A stretch of 64,000 nt of DNA from Pseudomonas sp. B20(2017) (GTDB lineage Bacteria; Pseudomonadota; Gammaproteobacteria; Pseudomonadales; Pseudomonadaceae): contig NZ_NEJP01000007.1 of the NCBI RefSeq assembly GCF_002113125.1, positions 186,001 to 250,000 on the forward strand. Reading direction: 5' to 3'. Both the position numbers and the translations under genes were made by a program. Of this stretch, positions 40,757 to 49,742 are shown piece by piece. The notes below the pieces were generated by a model. That model ran no database searches and was not told where the DNA came from. It saw only the letters and a program-made list of their open reading frames with translations. The stretch's first letter is position 1. The number at the start of each line of letters is the position of its first letter.

Positions 40757-40789
40757 ACAAAAAACGCAGCCCTGAGGCTGCGTTTTTTT
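40757..40789. terminator. Bidirectional terminator between tolC and waaA
   Basis: AAAAACGCAGCC (40760-40771) pairs with GGCTGCGTTTTT (40776-40787), with seven T on one side and A runs on the other. The waaA stop codon overlaps its right edge. Confidence 0.93.
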
Positions 40790-42068
40790 ATGGGCGGTCG
40801 ATCAACCTTCCCAGTCCATCGAGCAAGCGCTGCAACGCGCCCTGATTGCGGCGCATCACGCTCAGCCCGGCTTCCGCCATGCGCTGTGCGTCGCGCGGCA
40901 GTTCAAACAGGCGCTGCACTTCTGTCGCCAGACCTTCGGCGTCATCCACCTCGGCCAATGCCCCGGCGCTGCGCAGTTGCGCGGCGATGTCGAGAAAGTT
41001 GAACAGATGCGGGCCGCTGATCACCGGTTTCGCCAGCGCTGCCGGCTCCAGCAAGTTGTGCCCGCCATTGGGCACCAGACTGCCGCCGACGAACGCGCTG
41101 TCCGCTAACGCATAGAGAAACAGCAACTCGCCCATCGTGTCACCAAGCAGCACCGAGGTTTGTGCATCGACATTCGCGCCGGTGGAACGGCGCACCGTGG
41201 CAAAGCCTTCACGCTGGCACAACTCGAACACCGAGTTGAAACGCTCCGGGTGACGCGGCACCAGAATCAGCAGCGCATCGGGATGGTTGGCCAGCAGGCG
41301 ACGATGGGCGTTCAGCACCACGTCATCTTCGCCTTCATGGGTACTGGCGGCGATCCACACCGGCCGCTCCTGCGCCTGCCACTGGCCGCGCAGTTCAGCG
41401 GCACGTTGCAACAGTTGCGGGTCGATGGTCAGGTCGAACTTGATCGAGCCGGTGACCTCGACTGTTTCCGGGCGCGCACCGAGATCGCGAAAACGCTGCG
41501 CTTCGGCTTCGGTCTGCACGGCGAACAGGCTCATCTCGGCGAGCATCGGTGCGGTCAGTTTGCTGAACCGGCCATAACCCTTGGCCGAACGCTCGGACAG
41601 GCGCCCGTTGGCCAGCGCCACAGGAATTGCGCGTTTGGCGCATTGGTGAATGTGATTCGGCCACAGTTCGGTTTCCATGATCACTGCCAGTTTCGGCTGC
41701 ACGCGATCCAGAAAACGCGCGGCTGCGCAGGGCAAGTCATACGGCAAATAGCAATGCTGGATGCGCGGCTCGTCTGCGAACATCGCGTGAATGCGCTCCG
41801 AACCGGTCGGCGTCATGCAGGTCACGGTGATCGGCAGCTGTGGATAACGTTGCAGCAGTGCGCGAATCATCGGCGCGGCCGCGATGCTTTCGCCCACCGA
41901 CACGGCGTGAACCCAGATGCCGCCCGGTTGCAGGGCCGGCATGCCGTAGGAGAAACGTTCGCCAATCCGCTTGGCATACGCCGGTGCCTTGCGCGAACGC
42001 AGCCACAGCCGAATCGCCACCAATGGCAGCCCCAGGTAAAACAGCGCGGTGTAGAGAGTTCTATTCAT
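40788..42068 (-). CDS. waaA: 3-deoxy-D-manno-octulosonic acid transferase
   Basis: WaaA (KdtA, GT30) adds Kdo residues to lipid IVA at the inner membrane, an essential step of LPS core assembly. The 426-aa product has the N-terminal membrane anchor (YTALFYLGLPLVAIRLWLR), GIWVHAVSVGESIAA, the catalytic MTPTGSERI region and VFVGG-like SAFVGGSLVPNGGHNLLEPA near the C-terminus. I chose ATG 42068 (MNRTLYTALFYLGL); the frame upstream overlaps the LysR gene region. The ribosome site is weak. Confidence 0.95.
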   Translation of the reverse strand: MNRTLYTALFYLGLPLVAIRLWLRSRKAPAYAKRIGERFSYGMPALQPGGIWVHAVSVGESIAAAPMIRALLQRYPQLPITVTCMTPTGSERIHAMFADEPRIQHCYLPYDLPCAAARFLDRVQPKLAVIMETELWPNHIHQCAKRAIPVALANGRLSERSAKGYGRFSKLTAPMLAEMSLFAVQTEAEAQRFRDLGARPETVEVTGSIKFDLTIDPQLLQRAAELRGQWQAQERPVWIAASTHEGEDDVVLNAHRRLLANHPDALLILVPRHPERFNSVFELCQREGFATVRRSTGANVDAQTSVLLGDTMGELLFLYALADSAFVGGSLVPNGGHNLLEPAALAKPVISGPHLFNFLDIAAQLRSAGALAEVDDAEGLATEVQRLFELPRDAQRMAEAGLSVMRRNQGALQRLLDGLGRLIDRP

Positions 42069-42079
42069 GGCGGCGGAGT

Positions 42080-42982
42080 TTATCGGCTTTTGCCGCCGAT
42101 CGCCCGCAGGTGTATGGCAAATCGCTCCGCCAGCCAACGGGCGGCCGGGCCAAGCGGTTCATCGCGACGCCAGACCAGTTCCACCACCAGTGCCGGCGGC
42201 GTCCATTCGCTGTCGAGTTCCACCATCAGGCCCTGATACGCCGAATACTGCACCACATGCCGCGGCAACCAAGCCCAACCGAGGTCACGCACCAGCCATT
42301 CGGCCATCACGTAGAAGCTGTCGGCGCGCCAGACCTGTGGACTGGCTGGTTCGCTGCCGGGATAGACACTGGTCTGGGTCGACATCAGCAATTGTCGATG
42401 CTGAGCAAGCTGCTGGCAGTTGACCCGGGATTGCGCCGCCAGCGGATGATTGACGCCACAAACCGTTACCATTTCCACGCTGCCCAACACTCGACGCTCC
42501 AGCGCTTCGGGGATTTCGTCGTGATAGAACAACAGCCCGAGATCAGCCCGGCGCTCCACCAGTTTGCGTGAAACTTCGCCTTGGGCGGCGCTGGTCAGCT
42601 GTACTTCAAGACTGGGAAACTGTTCCGCCAGCGCACCGAAGCTTTCCACCAGTGCCTGATAGGGCATCGCCTCATCCTGAGCCACCCGCAGTTGCGCTTC
42701 CTGCCCGCGCATCATGGCCACGGCCCGTCCGTTCAGACGCTCGCACTGGCGCAACACTTCCCGCGCCTCTTCCAGCAACGCCTCCCCCGCTTCGGTAAGA
42801 CTCGGCTGACGACCGCTGCTACGCTCGAACAGGCTGATACCGAGATCGTCCTCGAGCATGGCAATCGCGCTGCTTATCGCCGACTGTGCCTTACGTTGCT
42901 GACGTGCCACGGCAGAAAACGAACGCTGTTCGGCGACGCCGACAAACACCCGCAACTGCTCCAGATTCCACTGCATGCTCAT
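42080..42982 (-). CDS. LysR-family transcriptional regulator
   Basis: The 300-aa product has an N-terminal winged helix-turn-helix (about 1-65: LEQLRVFVGVAEQRSFSAVAR, QSAISSAIAMLEDDLGISLFER) and a periplasmic-binding-like effector domain. It is divergent from an SMR efflux gene with 103 bases between starts, and that gap holds an inverted repeat suited to LysR binding. It may control the efflux gene; the effector is unknown. Confidence 0.93.
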   Translation of the reverse strand: MSMQWNLEQLRVFVGVAEQRSFSAVARQQRKAQSAISSAIAMLEDDLGISLFERSSGRQPSLTEAGEALLEEAREVLRQCERLNGRAVAMMRGQEAQLRVAQDEAMPYQALVESFGALAEQFPSLEVQLTSAAQGEVSRKLVERRADLGLLFYHDEIPEALERRVLGSVEMVTVCGVNHPLAAQSRVNCQQLAQHRQLLMSTQTSVYPGSEPASPQVWRADSFYVMAEWLVRDLGWAWLPRHVVQYSAYQGLMVELDSEWTPPALVVELVWRRDEPLGPAARWLAERFAIHLRAIGGKSR

Positions 42983-43004
42983 CGGGCCAACCCATCTTTT
43001 AAAC

Positions 43005-43030
43005 AGATAGGTAATGACTTTACCCCATCT
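43005..43030. promoter_or_regulatory. Inverted repeat, possible LysR operator
   Basis: AGAT-A-GGTAA (43005-43014) mirrors TTACC-CC-ATCT (43020-43030) around TGACT. A second small palindrome CCCCATCTGGGG follows at 43023-43034. It is centred between the LysR and SMR start codons. Confidence 0.45.
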
Positions 43031-43085
43031 GGGGAGTCACTAAAATGCCGCCTCAGAAAGCCACGTTTCACATGAGGATTGAATC

Positions 43086-43418
43086 ATGACCGCCTACGCC
43101 TACCTGGCCATTGCCATCTGCGCCGAAGTGATCGCCACCGTTTCGATGAAAGCCGTCAAAGGCTTCAGCACGCCGTTGCCGCTGCTGCTGGTCATCGTTG
43201 GTTATGGCATCGCGTTCTGGATGCTGACGCTGGTGGTGCGCAGCGTGCCGGTGGGCGTGGCCTACGCGGTGTGGGCCGGCATGGGCATCGTCATGGTCAG
43301 CGTCGCGGCGCTGTTCATCTATGGGCAGAAGCTGGATGTCCCGGCGATGCTCGGAATGGCGCTGATCGTGCTCGGCGTGGTGGTGATTCAACTGTTCTCG
43401 AAAACCGCCGGCCATTAA
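43086..43418 (+). CDS. Small multidrug resistance (SMR) transporter
   Basis: The 110-aa inner-membrane protein has four helices and the invariant Glu14 in AICAEVIATVSMK, the proton/drug-binding residue. GVAYAVWAGMGIV at about 57-70 is the other SMR signature. It resembles EmrE-type exporters of cationic compounds, though guanidinium exporters share the same motifs. The ATG 43086 follows GAGGA. Confidence 0.93.
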   Translation: MTAYAYLAIAICAEVIATVSMKAVKGFSTPLPLLLVIVGYGIAFWMLTLVVRSVPVGVAYAVWAGMGIVMVSVAALFIYGQKLDVPAMLGMALIVLGVVVIQLFSKTAGH

Positions 43419-43439
43419 CTGATTAATGCATAACCCCCT

Positions 43440-43528
43440 GTGGGAGCGGGCTTGCTCGCGAAGACGGTGTGTCAGGCAACATTGTTGTTAACTGATAGAC
43501 CGATTTCGCGAGCAAGCCCGCTCCCACA
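43440..43528. repeat. Paired REP palindromes
   Basis: GTGGGAGCGGGCTTGCTCGCGA at the left and TCGCGAGCAAGCCCGCTCCCAC at the right are exact inverses about 40 bases apart, in the 204-base gap after the SMR gene. Confidence 0.9.
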
Positions 43529-43622
43529 TTGCCCGACACCTTCCCCTCTGTTGATCATCGACAAATCCCCTTTTCCCCGAGTCTGTATACTGCGCCCTCG
43601 TCTTGAACACTGAGGTCGTTGC

Positions 43623-44798
43623 ATGCCATCTCCCATTTCCACCGACGTGCTGATTGTCGGCGCTGGCGTCGCCGGTCTCTGGCTGAACGCGCGCCTGCGT
43701 CGCCAGGGTTTCTCGACCGTGCTGGTGGAAAGTGCCAGCCTCGGCGGCGGGCAGAGTGTAAAGTCCCAGGGCATCATCCACGGCGGCGCCAAGTACGCGC
43801 TGCACGGTGCGCTGACCGGCGCCTCGGAAGCCATCGCCGACATGCCGCGCCGCTGGCGTGAAGCCCTGGCCGGCAACGGCGAACTGGACCTGAGCGGTGT
43901 ACGCCTGCTGTCCGAAGCCCATTACCTGTGGTCACCGGGCACCCTGGCCGGCAACCTCACCAGTTTCTTCGCCAGTAAAGCGGTGCGTGGCCGGGTCGAT
44001 CAGGTCAAGGGCGATCAACTGCCGCCGGCCCTGCAAGACAAACGTTTCAAAGGCAAGGTCTACCGCCTCGCCGAACTGGTGATCGACGTGCCAAGCCTGA
44101 TCCAGCGTCTGGCCGACCTGTCGGGCGACGGCCTGCTCGCCGGCCAGACCATCGAGCCACTGCTGGAAAGCGGCGTGCTGGTTGGCTTGAAGGTTGATGG
44201 CCGCGAGATCCGTGCCCAGCGCATCGTGCTCAGTGCCGGTGCCGGCACCGCCGATCTGCTGACTGCTTTGGGCCTGACTCATCCGGCCATGCAACGCCGG
44301 CCGCTGCACATGATCATCGCCAAGGGCCCGGGCCTGAAGCCGCTGTACGCGCACTGCCTCGGTGGCGGCACCAAGCCGCGCATTACCGTGACCACTCACC
44401 CGGCCGCTGACGGTCAGTGGGTCTGGTATCTGGGTGGTGACATTGCCGAATCCGAAGGCGTGGCCCGTGAGCCGGCCGAACAGATCGCCACCGCCCAGAA
44501 AGAAATCGGTCAGTTGCTGCCATGGATCGACCTGAGCACCGTGCAATGGGCGACCCTGCGCGTCGATCGCGCCGAACCGCTGCAAACCGGCCTGACCCGC
44601 CCGGACAACGCCTTCCTTGCAGAAGAAGGTCGCCTGCTGGTCGGCTGGCCAACCAAACTGGCCTTGGCGCCGGATTTCGCTGACCGCGTGATCGCATCCC
44701 TCGAACGCGATGGCATCCAGCCAAGCCACGCTGCTCCGCTGCCCGAGCTGCCAAAACCGCCGATGGGCGTTCCCGCCTGGGAGCAATTGCTGCCATGA
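43623..44798 (+). CDS. FAD-dependent oxidoreductase (DAO type)
   Basis: The 391-aa product has an N-terminal dinucleotide-binding fold DVLIVGAGVAGLWLNARL with an acidic LVES after it, and GGGQSVKSQGIIHGG, a glycerol-3-phosphate-dehydrogenase/DAO-like substrate region. No signal peptide. The substrate is unknown. It overlaps the aldo-keto reductase gene by four bases (ATGA), so the two probably act together on a metabolite. Confidence 0.85.
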   Translation: MPSPISTDVLIVGAGVAGLWLNARLRRQGFSTVLVESASLGGGQSVKSQGIIHGGAKYALHGALTGASEAIADMPRRWREALAGNGELDLSGVRLLSEAHYLWSPGTLAGNLTSFFASKAVRGRVDQVKGDQLPPALQDKRFKGKVYRLAELVIDVPSLIQRLADLSGDGLLAGQTIEPLLESGVLVGLKVDGREIRAQRIVLSAGAGTADLLTALGLTHPAMQRRPLHMIIAKGPGLKPLYAHCLGGGTKPRITVTTHPAADGQWVWYLGGDIAESEGVAREPAEQIATAQKEIGQLLPWIDLSTVQWATLRVDRAEPLQTGLTRPDNAFLAEEGRLLVGWPTKLALAPDFADRVIASLERDGIQPSHAAPLPELPKPPMGVPAWEQLLP

Positions 44799-45607
44799 GC
44801 CTGCCGACCCTGCACGATTTGCACCGCCCGCTGGGCAGCACCGGCCTGCTGGTCTCGCCGCTGGGCCTGGGCACCGTCAAACTCGGTCGCGACCAGGGTG
44901 TGAAATACCCCAACGGCTTCCAGATCCCCGACGACGCCGCCGCGCGCATGCTGCTCAAGCAGGCGAGGGAGCTGGGCATCAACCTGATCGACACCGCCCC
45001 GGCCTATGGCCGCAGTGAAGAACGCCTCGGCCCGCTACTGCGCGGCGAGCGTCAGGACTGGGTGATCGTCAGCAAGGTCGGCGAAGAATTTGTCGATGGC
45101 CAGTCGACCCACGACTTCAGCGCCGCCCACACCCGGATGTCGGTGGAGCGCAGTCTGCAACGTCTTGAAACCGATTTTATCGACCTGGTGCTGGTGCATT
45201 CCGACGGCAACGACCTGGCGATTCTCAACGACAGCGAAGTCTACGCAACCCTCGCGGCGCTCAAGGCCGAGGGCAAGATTCGTGGCTTCGGTTTCTCCGG
45301 CAAAACCGTCGACGGCGGCCTCAAAGCGCTGGAGCAAGGCGATTGCGCGATGGTCACCTACAATCTGAACGAACAAAACGAGAAGGCGGTCATTGACTAT
45401 GCTGCTGCCCACGGCAAAGCCATTCTGGTGAAGAAGGCCCTGGCCAGCGGCCACGTGTGCCTGAGTCCCGGCGTGGATCCCGTGCGCGCGAGCTTCGAGT
45501 TGCTGTTCGCCCAGCCCGGCGTGGCCAGTGCCATCGTCGGGACAATCAATCCGCTGCACCTCGCCCATAACGTTGCGACCGTTGCCCAGGTCCTTCGTGG
45601 TCACTGA
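44795..45607 (+). CDS. Aldo/keto reductase
   Basis: The 270-aa TIM-barrel NADPH oxidoreductase has the AKR tetrad: Asp and Tyr in IDTAPAYGRSEE, Lys in IVSKVG and His in LVLVHSDG. ASAIVGTINP near the C-terminus is the cofactor loop. It is coupled to the flavin oxidoreductase; the substrate is not known. Confidence 0.92.
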   Translation: MSLPTLHDLHRPLGSTGLLVSPLGLGTVKLGRDQGVKYPNGFQIPDDAAARMLLKQARELGINLIDTAPAYGRSEERLGPLLRGERQDWVIVSKVGEEFVDGQSTHDFSAAHTRMSVERSLQRLETDFIDLVLVHSDGNDLAILNDSEVYATLAALKAEGKIRGFGFSGKTVDGGLKALEQGDCAMVTYNLNEQNEKAVIDYAAAHGKAILVKKALASGHVCLSPGVDPVRASFELLFAQPGVASAIVGTINPLHLAHNVATVAQVLRGH

Positions 45608-45638
45608 CGCCGCCTCGCGGCCTTAAGCAGGAGCCGAC

Positions 45639-46607
45639 ATGCCGCGTACGCTCATCAGAAAGAACCCGAGCAACTTCAAGACGCTGCCGCTGTTCGTCGA
45701 AGCCACGCCGGAAGGCCTGACCTACCAGAGCGTCGGCATGCCGCTTAATTTCACCCAGACTTTGCAGCGGCGCAAACCGGTCAGCGTGGCCGACGCCGAG
45801 CGCTTTGCGCTGGAGCTGGCCAACCTCGGCGTCTCCGTGCGCCTGACCCTGCACTGGCAGAATCGCGATTACTGGGTGCTGGTGCGCCAGCGGCGGCAGG
45901 ATCGCGGCGATGTGGTGCTCAAGCTGATTTCCGGCTACGTGCCGGCGCACGAACTGAATATCCCGCTGCACACAGCGATTCAGGAAATCGCCGAGGAATG
46001 CCTGCTGGAAACCCCGGAAGGCTGGCTCGGCGGGCGTTTCAATGACACCTGGCTACCGGCGCCCTACGCGGCGGCATTGCATTATCGCGAGGCCCTGCCC
46101 TTTCGCCTGACGCCGCTGTCCGGTTCGGCGCGGCCGGTGCGCTGCGCCAATCTGCAATTGCTTGAACGGCCACGGGCTTACGTGCACTTGCCGACCGCGT
46201 CCCTGCAATTGATCTACGACTTGCGGCTGGACGTACCCAAGGAAGCCAAGAACCTCAGCCTGTTCCATGTCGATGAACGGCTGGAAGGCGATCAACTGGT
46301 CGCCCGGCTCGACCGCAAACGCCCCGATTTGTATTTGATGCCGTTGCAGGATGGCGAACCGCTGCCCGAGCTGTATACGCTGAAGAAAGGTCAGTTGTAC
46401 CCGGCAGGCACTCGCGGTCTGTACCTGGCGGAAAGTTTCGCCAGACAGGACGGCTGGCTGGTGCGCGATGAGCGGATTCGCTGGAAGGACTGGCTGCGCC
46501 AGCAGGGTTTGACGCCGCCACCCAAGGATACGGGGCTGGCACGGTTGCGCGGCAAGGCGAAGCAACTGCTGAAGAAGATCGTGCCGCGCAAGAAAGTGAA
46601 TTCCTGA
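45639..46607 (+). CDS. Unknown cytosolic protein with degenerate Nudix-like motif
   Basis: I do not recognise this 322-aa protein. Residues about 110-124 (HTAIQEIAEECLLE) resemble the REUxEExGU half of a Nudix box but the first Arg is Gln and the upstream Gly/Glu spacing is unclear. The last 30 residues are very basic (RGKAKQLLKKIVPRKK). It has no signal peptide or membrane segment. It follows the AKR gene by 31 bases in the same orientation and is closed by a strong terminator. The ATG 45639 has AGCAGGAG upstream. Confidence 0.7.
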   Translation: MPRTLIRKNPSNFKTLPLFVEATPEGLTYQSVGMPLNFTQTLQRRKPVSVADAERFALELANLGVSVRLTLHWQNRDYWVLVRQRRQDRGDVVLKLISGYVPAHELNIPLHTAIQEIAEECLLETPEGWLGGRFNDTWLPAPYAAALHYREALPFRLTPLSGSARPVRCANLQLLERPRAYVHLPTASLQLIYDLRLDVPKEAKNLSLFHVDERLEGDQLVARLDRKRPDLYLMPLQDGEPLPELYTLKKGQLYPAGTRGLYLAESFARQDGWLVRDERIRWKDWLRQQGLTPPPKDTGLARLRGKAKQLLKKIVPRKKVNS

Positions 46608-46613
46608 ACGGCA

Positions 46614-46664
46614 AAAGACCGCGCCTGCGAGCGACTCCAGAGAGTCGTCGCAGGCGCGGTCTTT
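46614..46664. terminator. Bidirectional terminator between the 45639 gene and hldE
   Basis: AAAGACCGCGCCTGCGA and TCGCAGGCGCGGTCTTT form a very long near-perfect stem with an inner GACT/AGTC step. Short T runs lie on both sides. hldE ends ten bases further on. Confidence 0.85.
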
Positions 46665-46673
46665 ATGTTTGCA

Positions 46674-48098
46674 TCACTCGGACTTGCGGATTTTTTCCAC
46701 AATCGCCGTGGTCGAGCTGTTTTCTACCAGTCCCAGCACCTTCACGGCGCCGCCGTAGGCTTTGACGATGTCGGCGCCGACAACCTGGTCGATGCCATAG
46801 TCGCCGCCCTTCACCAGTACGTCCGGCTTGACCTCGCGCAGCAGGTTTTCCGGGGTGCCTTCAGCGAAGCTGATCACCCAGTCCACTGCACCGAGACCGG
46901 CGAGAACCGCCATCCGACGATCGACGCTGTTGATCGGTCGGCCCGGCCCTTTCAGGCGGCTGACCGAAGCATCGTCGTTGATCGCGACGATCAGGCGATC
47001 GCCTTGGGCTCGCGCCTGCTCGAGGTAGGTCACGTGGCCGGCATGCAGGATGTCGAAGCAACCGTTGGTGAACACGATCTTCTCGTTGTGCGCACGGGCA
47101 TCGGCGACGGCCAGCAGCAGTTGCTCCAGACCCAGCACGCCACGCTCGGAACCTTCTTCACGCTGAATGGCGCGACGCAGTTCCGGGGCGCTGATCGCCG
47201 CCGTACCCAGCTTGCCGACGACGATGCCCGCCGCCAGGTTGGCCAGCGCCACCGCGTGCGGCAGTTCTTCACCAGCAGCAATCGCGGCCGCCAGGGTGGA
47301 AATCACCGTGTCGCCGGCACCGGTCACGTCGAACACTTCACGGGCCCGCGCAGGCAAATGCAGCGCCGGATGATCCGGACGCAGCAGGGTCATGCCGTGC
47401 TCGCCACGGGTCACCAGCAGTGCGCCGAGATCCAGGTCGTGCATCAGCGTCGCGCCCTTCGTCACCAGCTCGTGCTCATCGGCGCAACCGCCGACGATGG
47501 CTTCGAACTCGCTGAGGTTCGGGGTGATCAGGCTCGCGCCACGGTAGATCGAGAAATCCTTGCCCTTCGGATCGGCCAGCACCGGAATGCCCTTGGCACG
47601 GGCGGCCTGGATCAGCGCCTGATGGTTTTTCAGGGCACCTTTGCCGTAGTCGGAAAGCACCAGCACCTTGATGCCTTCGAGCAGATCATCGACCTGCGCG
47701 CCGAGGGCCAGGGCGTCGGTGGCGAACGGTTCTTCGAAGTCGATACGCAGCAATTGCTGGTGCCGGCTCATGACCCGTAGCTTGACGATGGTCGGCTGGT
47801 GCGCAATGCGCTGAAACAAGGCCCGCACACCCGCGCCCTTGAGGCTGTTGCTCAGGCTGTCGGCGGCTTCGTCGTCACCGGTCACACCGACCAGCGACGC
47901 CGGCGCACCCAGCGCGGCAATGTTCAAGGCAACGTTGGCGGCACCGCCCGGGCGGTCTTCGATTTGCTCGACTTTAACGACAGGAACCGGCGCCTCAGGG
48001 GAAATCCGTGAGGTTCCACCATGCCAGTAACGGTCGAGCATGACATCGCCGACCACCAAGACAGGGGCTTGATCGAATCGCGGCATGGACAACTTCAT
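46674..48098 (-). CDS. hldE: Bifunctional heptose-7-P kinase / heptose-1-P adenylyltransferase
   Basis: HldE makes ADP-heptose for the LPS inner core. The 474-aa product joins a ribokinase-like domain (about 1-320, with VLVVGDVMLDRYWHG and the DVTGAGDTVIS anion hole) to a cytidylyltransferase-like domain with FTNGCFDILHAGHVTYLEQA (HxGH motif) and NSVDRRMAVLAGL. I chose ATG 48098 (MKLSMPRFDQAP), the conserved start; the ribosome site is weak. In PAO1 the next gene upstream is msbA; here an APS kinase and sulfotransferase sit between. Confidence 0.96.
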   Translation of the reverse strand: MKLSMPRFDQAPVLVVGDVMLDRYWHGGTSRISPEAPVPVVKVEQIEDRPGGAANVALNIAALGAPASLVGVTGDDEAADSLSNSLKGAGVRALFQRIAHQPTIVKLRVMSRHQQLLRIDFEEPFATDALALGAQVDDLLEGIKVLVLSDYGKGALKNHQALIQAARAKGIPVLADPKGKDFSIYRGASLITPNLSEFEAIVGGCADEHELVTKGATLMHDLDLGALLVTRGEHGMTLLRPDHPALHLPARAREVFDVTGAGDTVISTLAAAIAAGEELPHAVALANLAAGIVVGKLGTAAISAPELRRAIQREEGSERGVLGLEQLLLAVADARAHNEKIVFTNGCFDILHAGHVTYLEQARAQGDRLIVAINDDASVSRLKGPGRPINSVDRRMAVLAGLGAVDWVISFAEGTPENLLREVKPDVLVKGGDYGIDQVVGADIVKAYGGAVKVLGLVENSSTTAIVEKIRKSE

Positions 48099-48189
48099 GG
48101 AGCAACCCACATACAAAATGAACAGGGGCGCGATATTAACACAGGGTTGGCGAAGGCTTGTGCGGCGGCTGCAACAGGATGAAACAGCT

Positions 48190-48222
48190 GGCTTTTTTGC
48201 TCATTTTTTGAGCAAAAAAGCC
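48190..48222 (-). terminator. Terminator overlapping the end of cysC
   Basis: GGCTTTTTTGCTCA and TGAGCAAAAAAGCC form a 14-base stem with a T-rich loop. The cysC stop codon is inside the stem, so the last codons double as terminator. Confidence 0.75.
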
Positions 48223-48812
48223 GCCAGCCGATGGCAGGCATCGGCCAGCCCCACCTCATCGGTATCAATCCGGCACTCGGCATCCAACGGCGCCTCGTAC
48301 GGGCTGTCGATCCCGGTGAAGTCCTTGATCCGCCCTCCTCGCGCCGCCCGGTACAAACCCTTCGGATCGCGTCGGGCGCAGACCTCCAGCGAGGTGCTGA
48401 CATGCACTTCAATGAAATCACCCTCGGCGAACAGCCGGCGTGCCGTATCCCGCTCGGCACGAAACGGTGAAATGGCGGCCACGATCACGATCAACCCGGC
48501 GTCCACAATCAACCGCGCCACTTCCGCGGTGCGCCGGATGTTCTCGCGCCGACAGGTCTCGGTCATCCCCAGATCGCGACAAAGACCGGCGCGCAGGTTG
48601 TCGCCATCGAGCAGGAACGTATGCAGCCCGAACTGATGCAGATGCAGCTCCAGTGCATTGGCCAGCGTCGATTTGCCAGCCCCGGACAATCCGGTCAGCC
48701 ACAGGCAGCGCGGTTGCTGCGACTTCTGCTCGGCGCGAGCCTGGGCGGGAAGGGTCAGGGCATAGGGGCGGATGGCCGGTGGCAACAGGGAAACGGTCAG
48801 TGCTTCATTCAT
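48201..48812 (-). CDS. cysC: Adenylylsulfate kinase
   Basis: CysC phosphorylates APS to PAPS. The 203-aa product has the P-loop GLSGAGKST (residues 41-49), LLDGDNLR, and ISPFRAERD with the Ser that is phosphorylated in the catalytic cycle. It has about 30 extra N-terminal residues. I chose ATG 48812; its first codons overlap the end of the sulfotransferase gene by eight bases, so the pair is translationally coupled. The coupling suggests it makes PAPS for the sulfotransferase rather than for cysteine synthesis. Confidence 0.92.
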   Translation of the reverse strand: MNEALTVSLLPPAIRPYALTLPAQARAEQKSQQPRCLWLTGLSGAGKSTLANALELHLHQFGLHTFLLDGDNLRAGLCRDLGMTETCRRENIRRTAEVARLIVDAGLIVIVAAISPFRAERDTARRLFAEGDFIEVHVSTSLEVCARRDPKGLYRAARGGRIKDFTGIDSPYEAPLDAECRIDTDEVGLADACHRLAAFLLKK

Positions 48813-49509
48813 AGCCGAGCATCTCGTAGTCACGCTCATAGACCCGCCGAACTAGACGTCGGGTGCGCTGCGTGCAGAAATCGCGCGCCGGCGACGGACG
48901 CCGCTGCCTGGAAACATTGACGTGCTGCAATTGACTCGTCAGCCCCAGGTGCTCGCACACCAGACGGAAATCCCGCTCCAGATGCTCCTGGTATCCGATG
49001 AAGTCCAGCGCCAGGCGGCCCAGTGAATCAGTGAGAAAGTCGGTTTGTGCAGCGAAATGGAGTTGTCGCGCGATGTTGTCAGGATGCAGCCAGCGTCCGA
49101 CAAAATCGTCAAAGTCCCGGTAATGCCTGACCAATTGCTGGGCGGCGTGATCCCGTCCGCTCAGCTCGTTGCCGCGCAGGAAAGCGTAGGCCGAATAAGC
49201 ACGCTCAAGCGGATCGCGCACGAAAGCAAACTTGTACGCTGCAGCGAACTGAGCGGGAAATTGCTCTTCATACCAGTACAGCGGCAAATGGCCGGGACGC
49301 CAGCCGTCGAACATTGCCGCGCACACGCTGCTGCCGGCACATTTGGGCACATGAATGAACAGGCAGGAGCGCTGCTCGAAAGCCTTGGGAAACTGCAGGC
49401 TGGCCGACATCGACTTGTTCACCACTTGCCGGTCGACCACCGACAGGCGCCCGAGCAGAAAGGCCCGCTGCGGTTTGGGCAGCAATTTCCAGAGATAACG
49501 TTGCAGCAT
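48805..49509 (-). CDS. PAPS-dependent sulfotransferase family protein
   Basis: The 234-aa product shows the two PAPS motifs of sulfotransferase family 2: CLFIHVPKCAGSS (5' phosphosulfate loop, about 50-62) and FAFVRDPLERAYSAY (3' phosphate loop, about 95-110). No membrane helix is seen, so it would act in the cytosol on a precursor before export. It is coupled to cysC and lies between hldE and msbA among LPS genes. A role in sulfating LPS or another surface glycan is inferred; the acceptor is unknown. Confidence 0.87.
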   Translation of the reverse strand: MLQRYLWKLLPKPQRAFLLGRLSVVDRQVVNKSMSASLQFPKAFEQRSCLFIHVPKCAGSSVCAAMFDGWRPGHLPLYWYEEQFPAQFAAAYKFAFVRDPLERAYSAYAFLRGNELSGRDHAAQQLVRHYRDFDDFVGRWLHPDNIARQLHFAAQTDFLTDSLGRLALDFIGYQEHLERDFRLVCEHLGLTSQLQHVNVSRQRRPSPARDFCTQRTRRLVRRVYERDYEMLGYE

Positions 49510-49637
49510 GCCAGCACCCGCGCGAAGAGGATGGCCCCTTCGATTGAAGTCAGAGTTCGTTCAGGAACCTTAACAAGCGCGATGCCGGGTTTTATGCCGG
49601 TTTGGTCAAGATGGGTAAAGGTCTGGATACAAATGAA

Positions 49638-49728
49638 TGTGGGAGCGAGCTTGCTCGCGATGGCGTATGCACATTCAACATTGATGTTGACTGTTGCACC
49701 GTCATCGCGAGCAAGCTCGCTCCCACAG
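49638..49728. repeat. Paired REP palindromes
   Basis: TGTGGGAGCGAGCTTGCTCGCGA and TCGCGAGCAAGCTCGCTCCCACA are exact inverses about 42 bases apart in the 233-base gap between msbA and the sulfotransferase gene. Confidence 0.9.
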
Positions 49729-49742
49729 GATTTACTTCTTGA

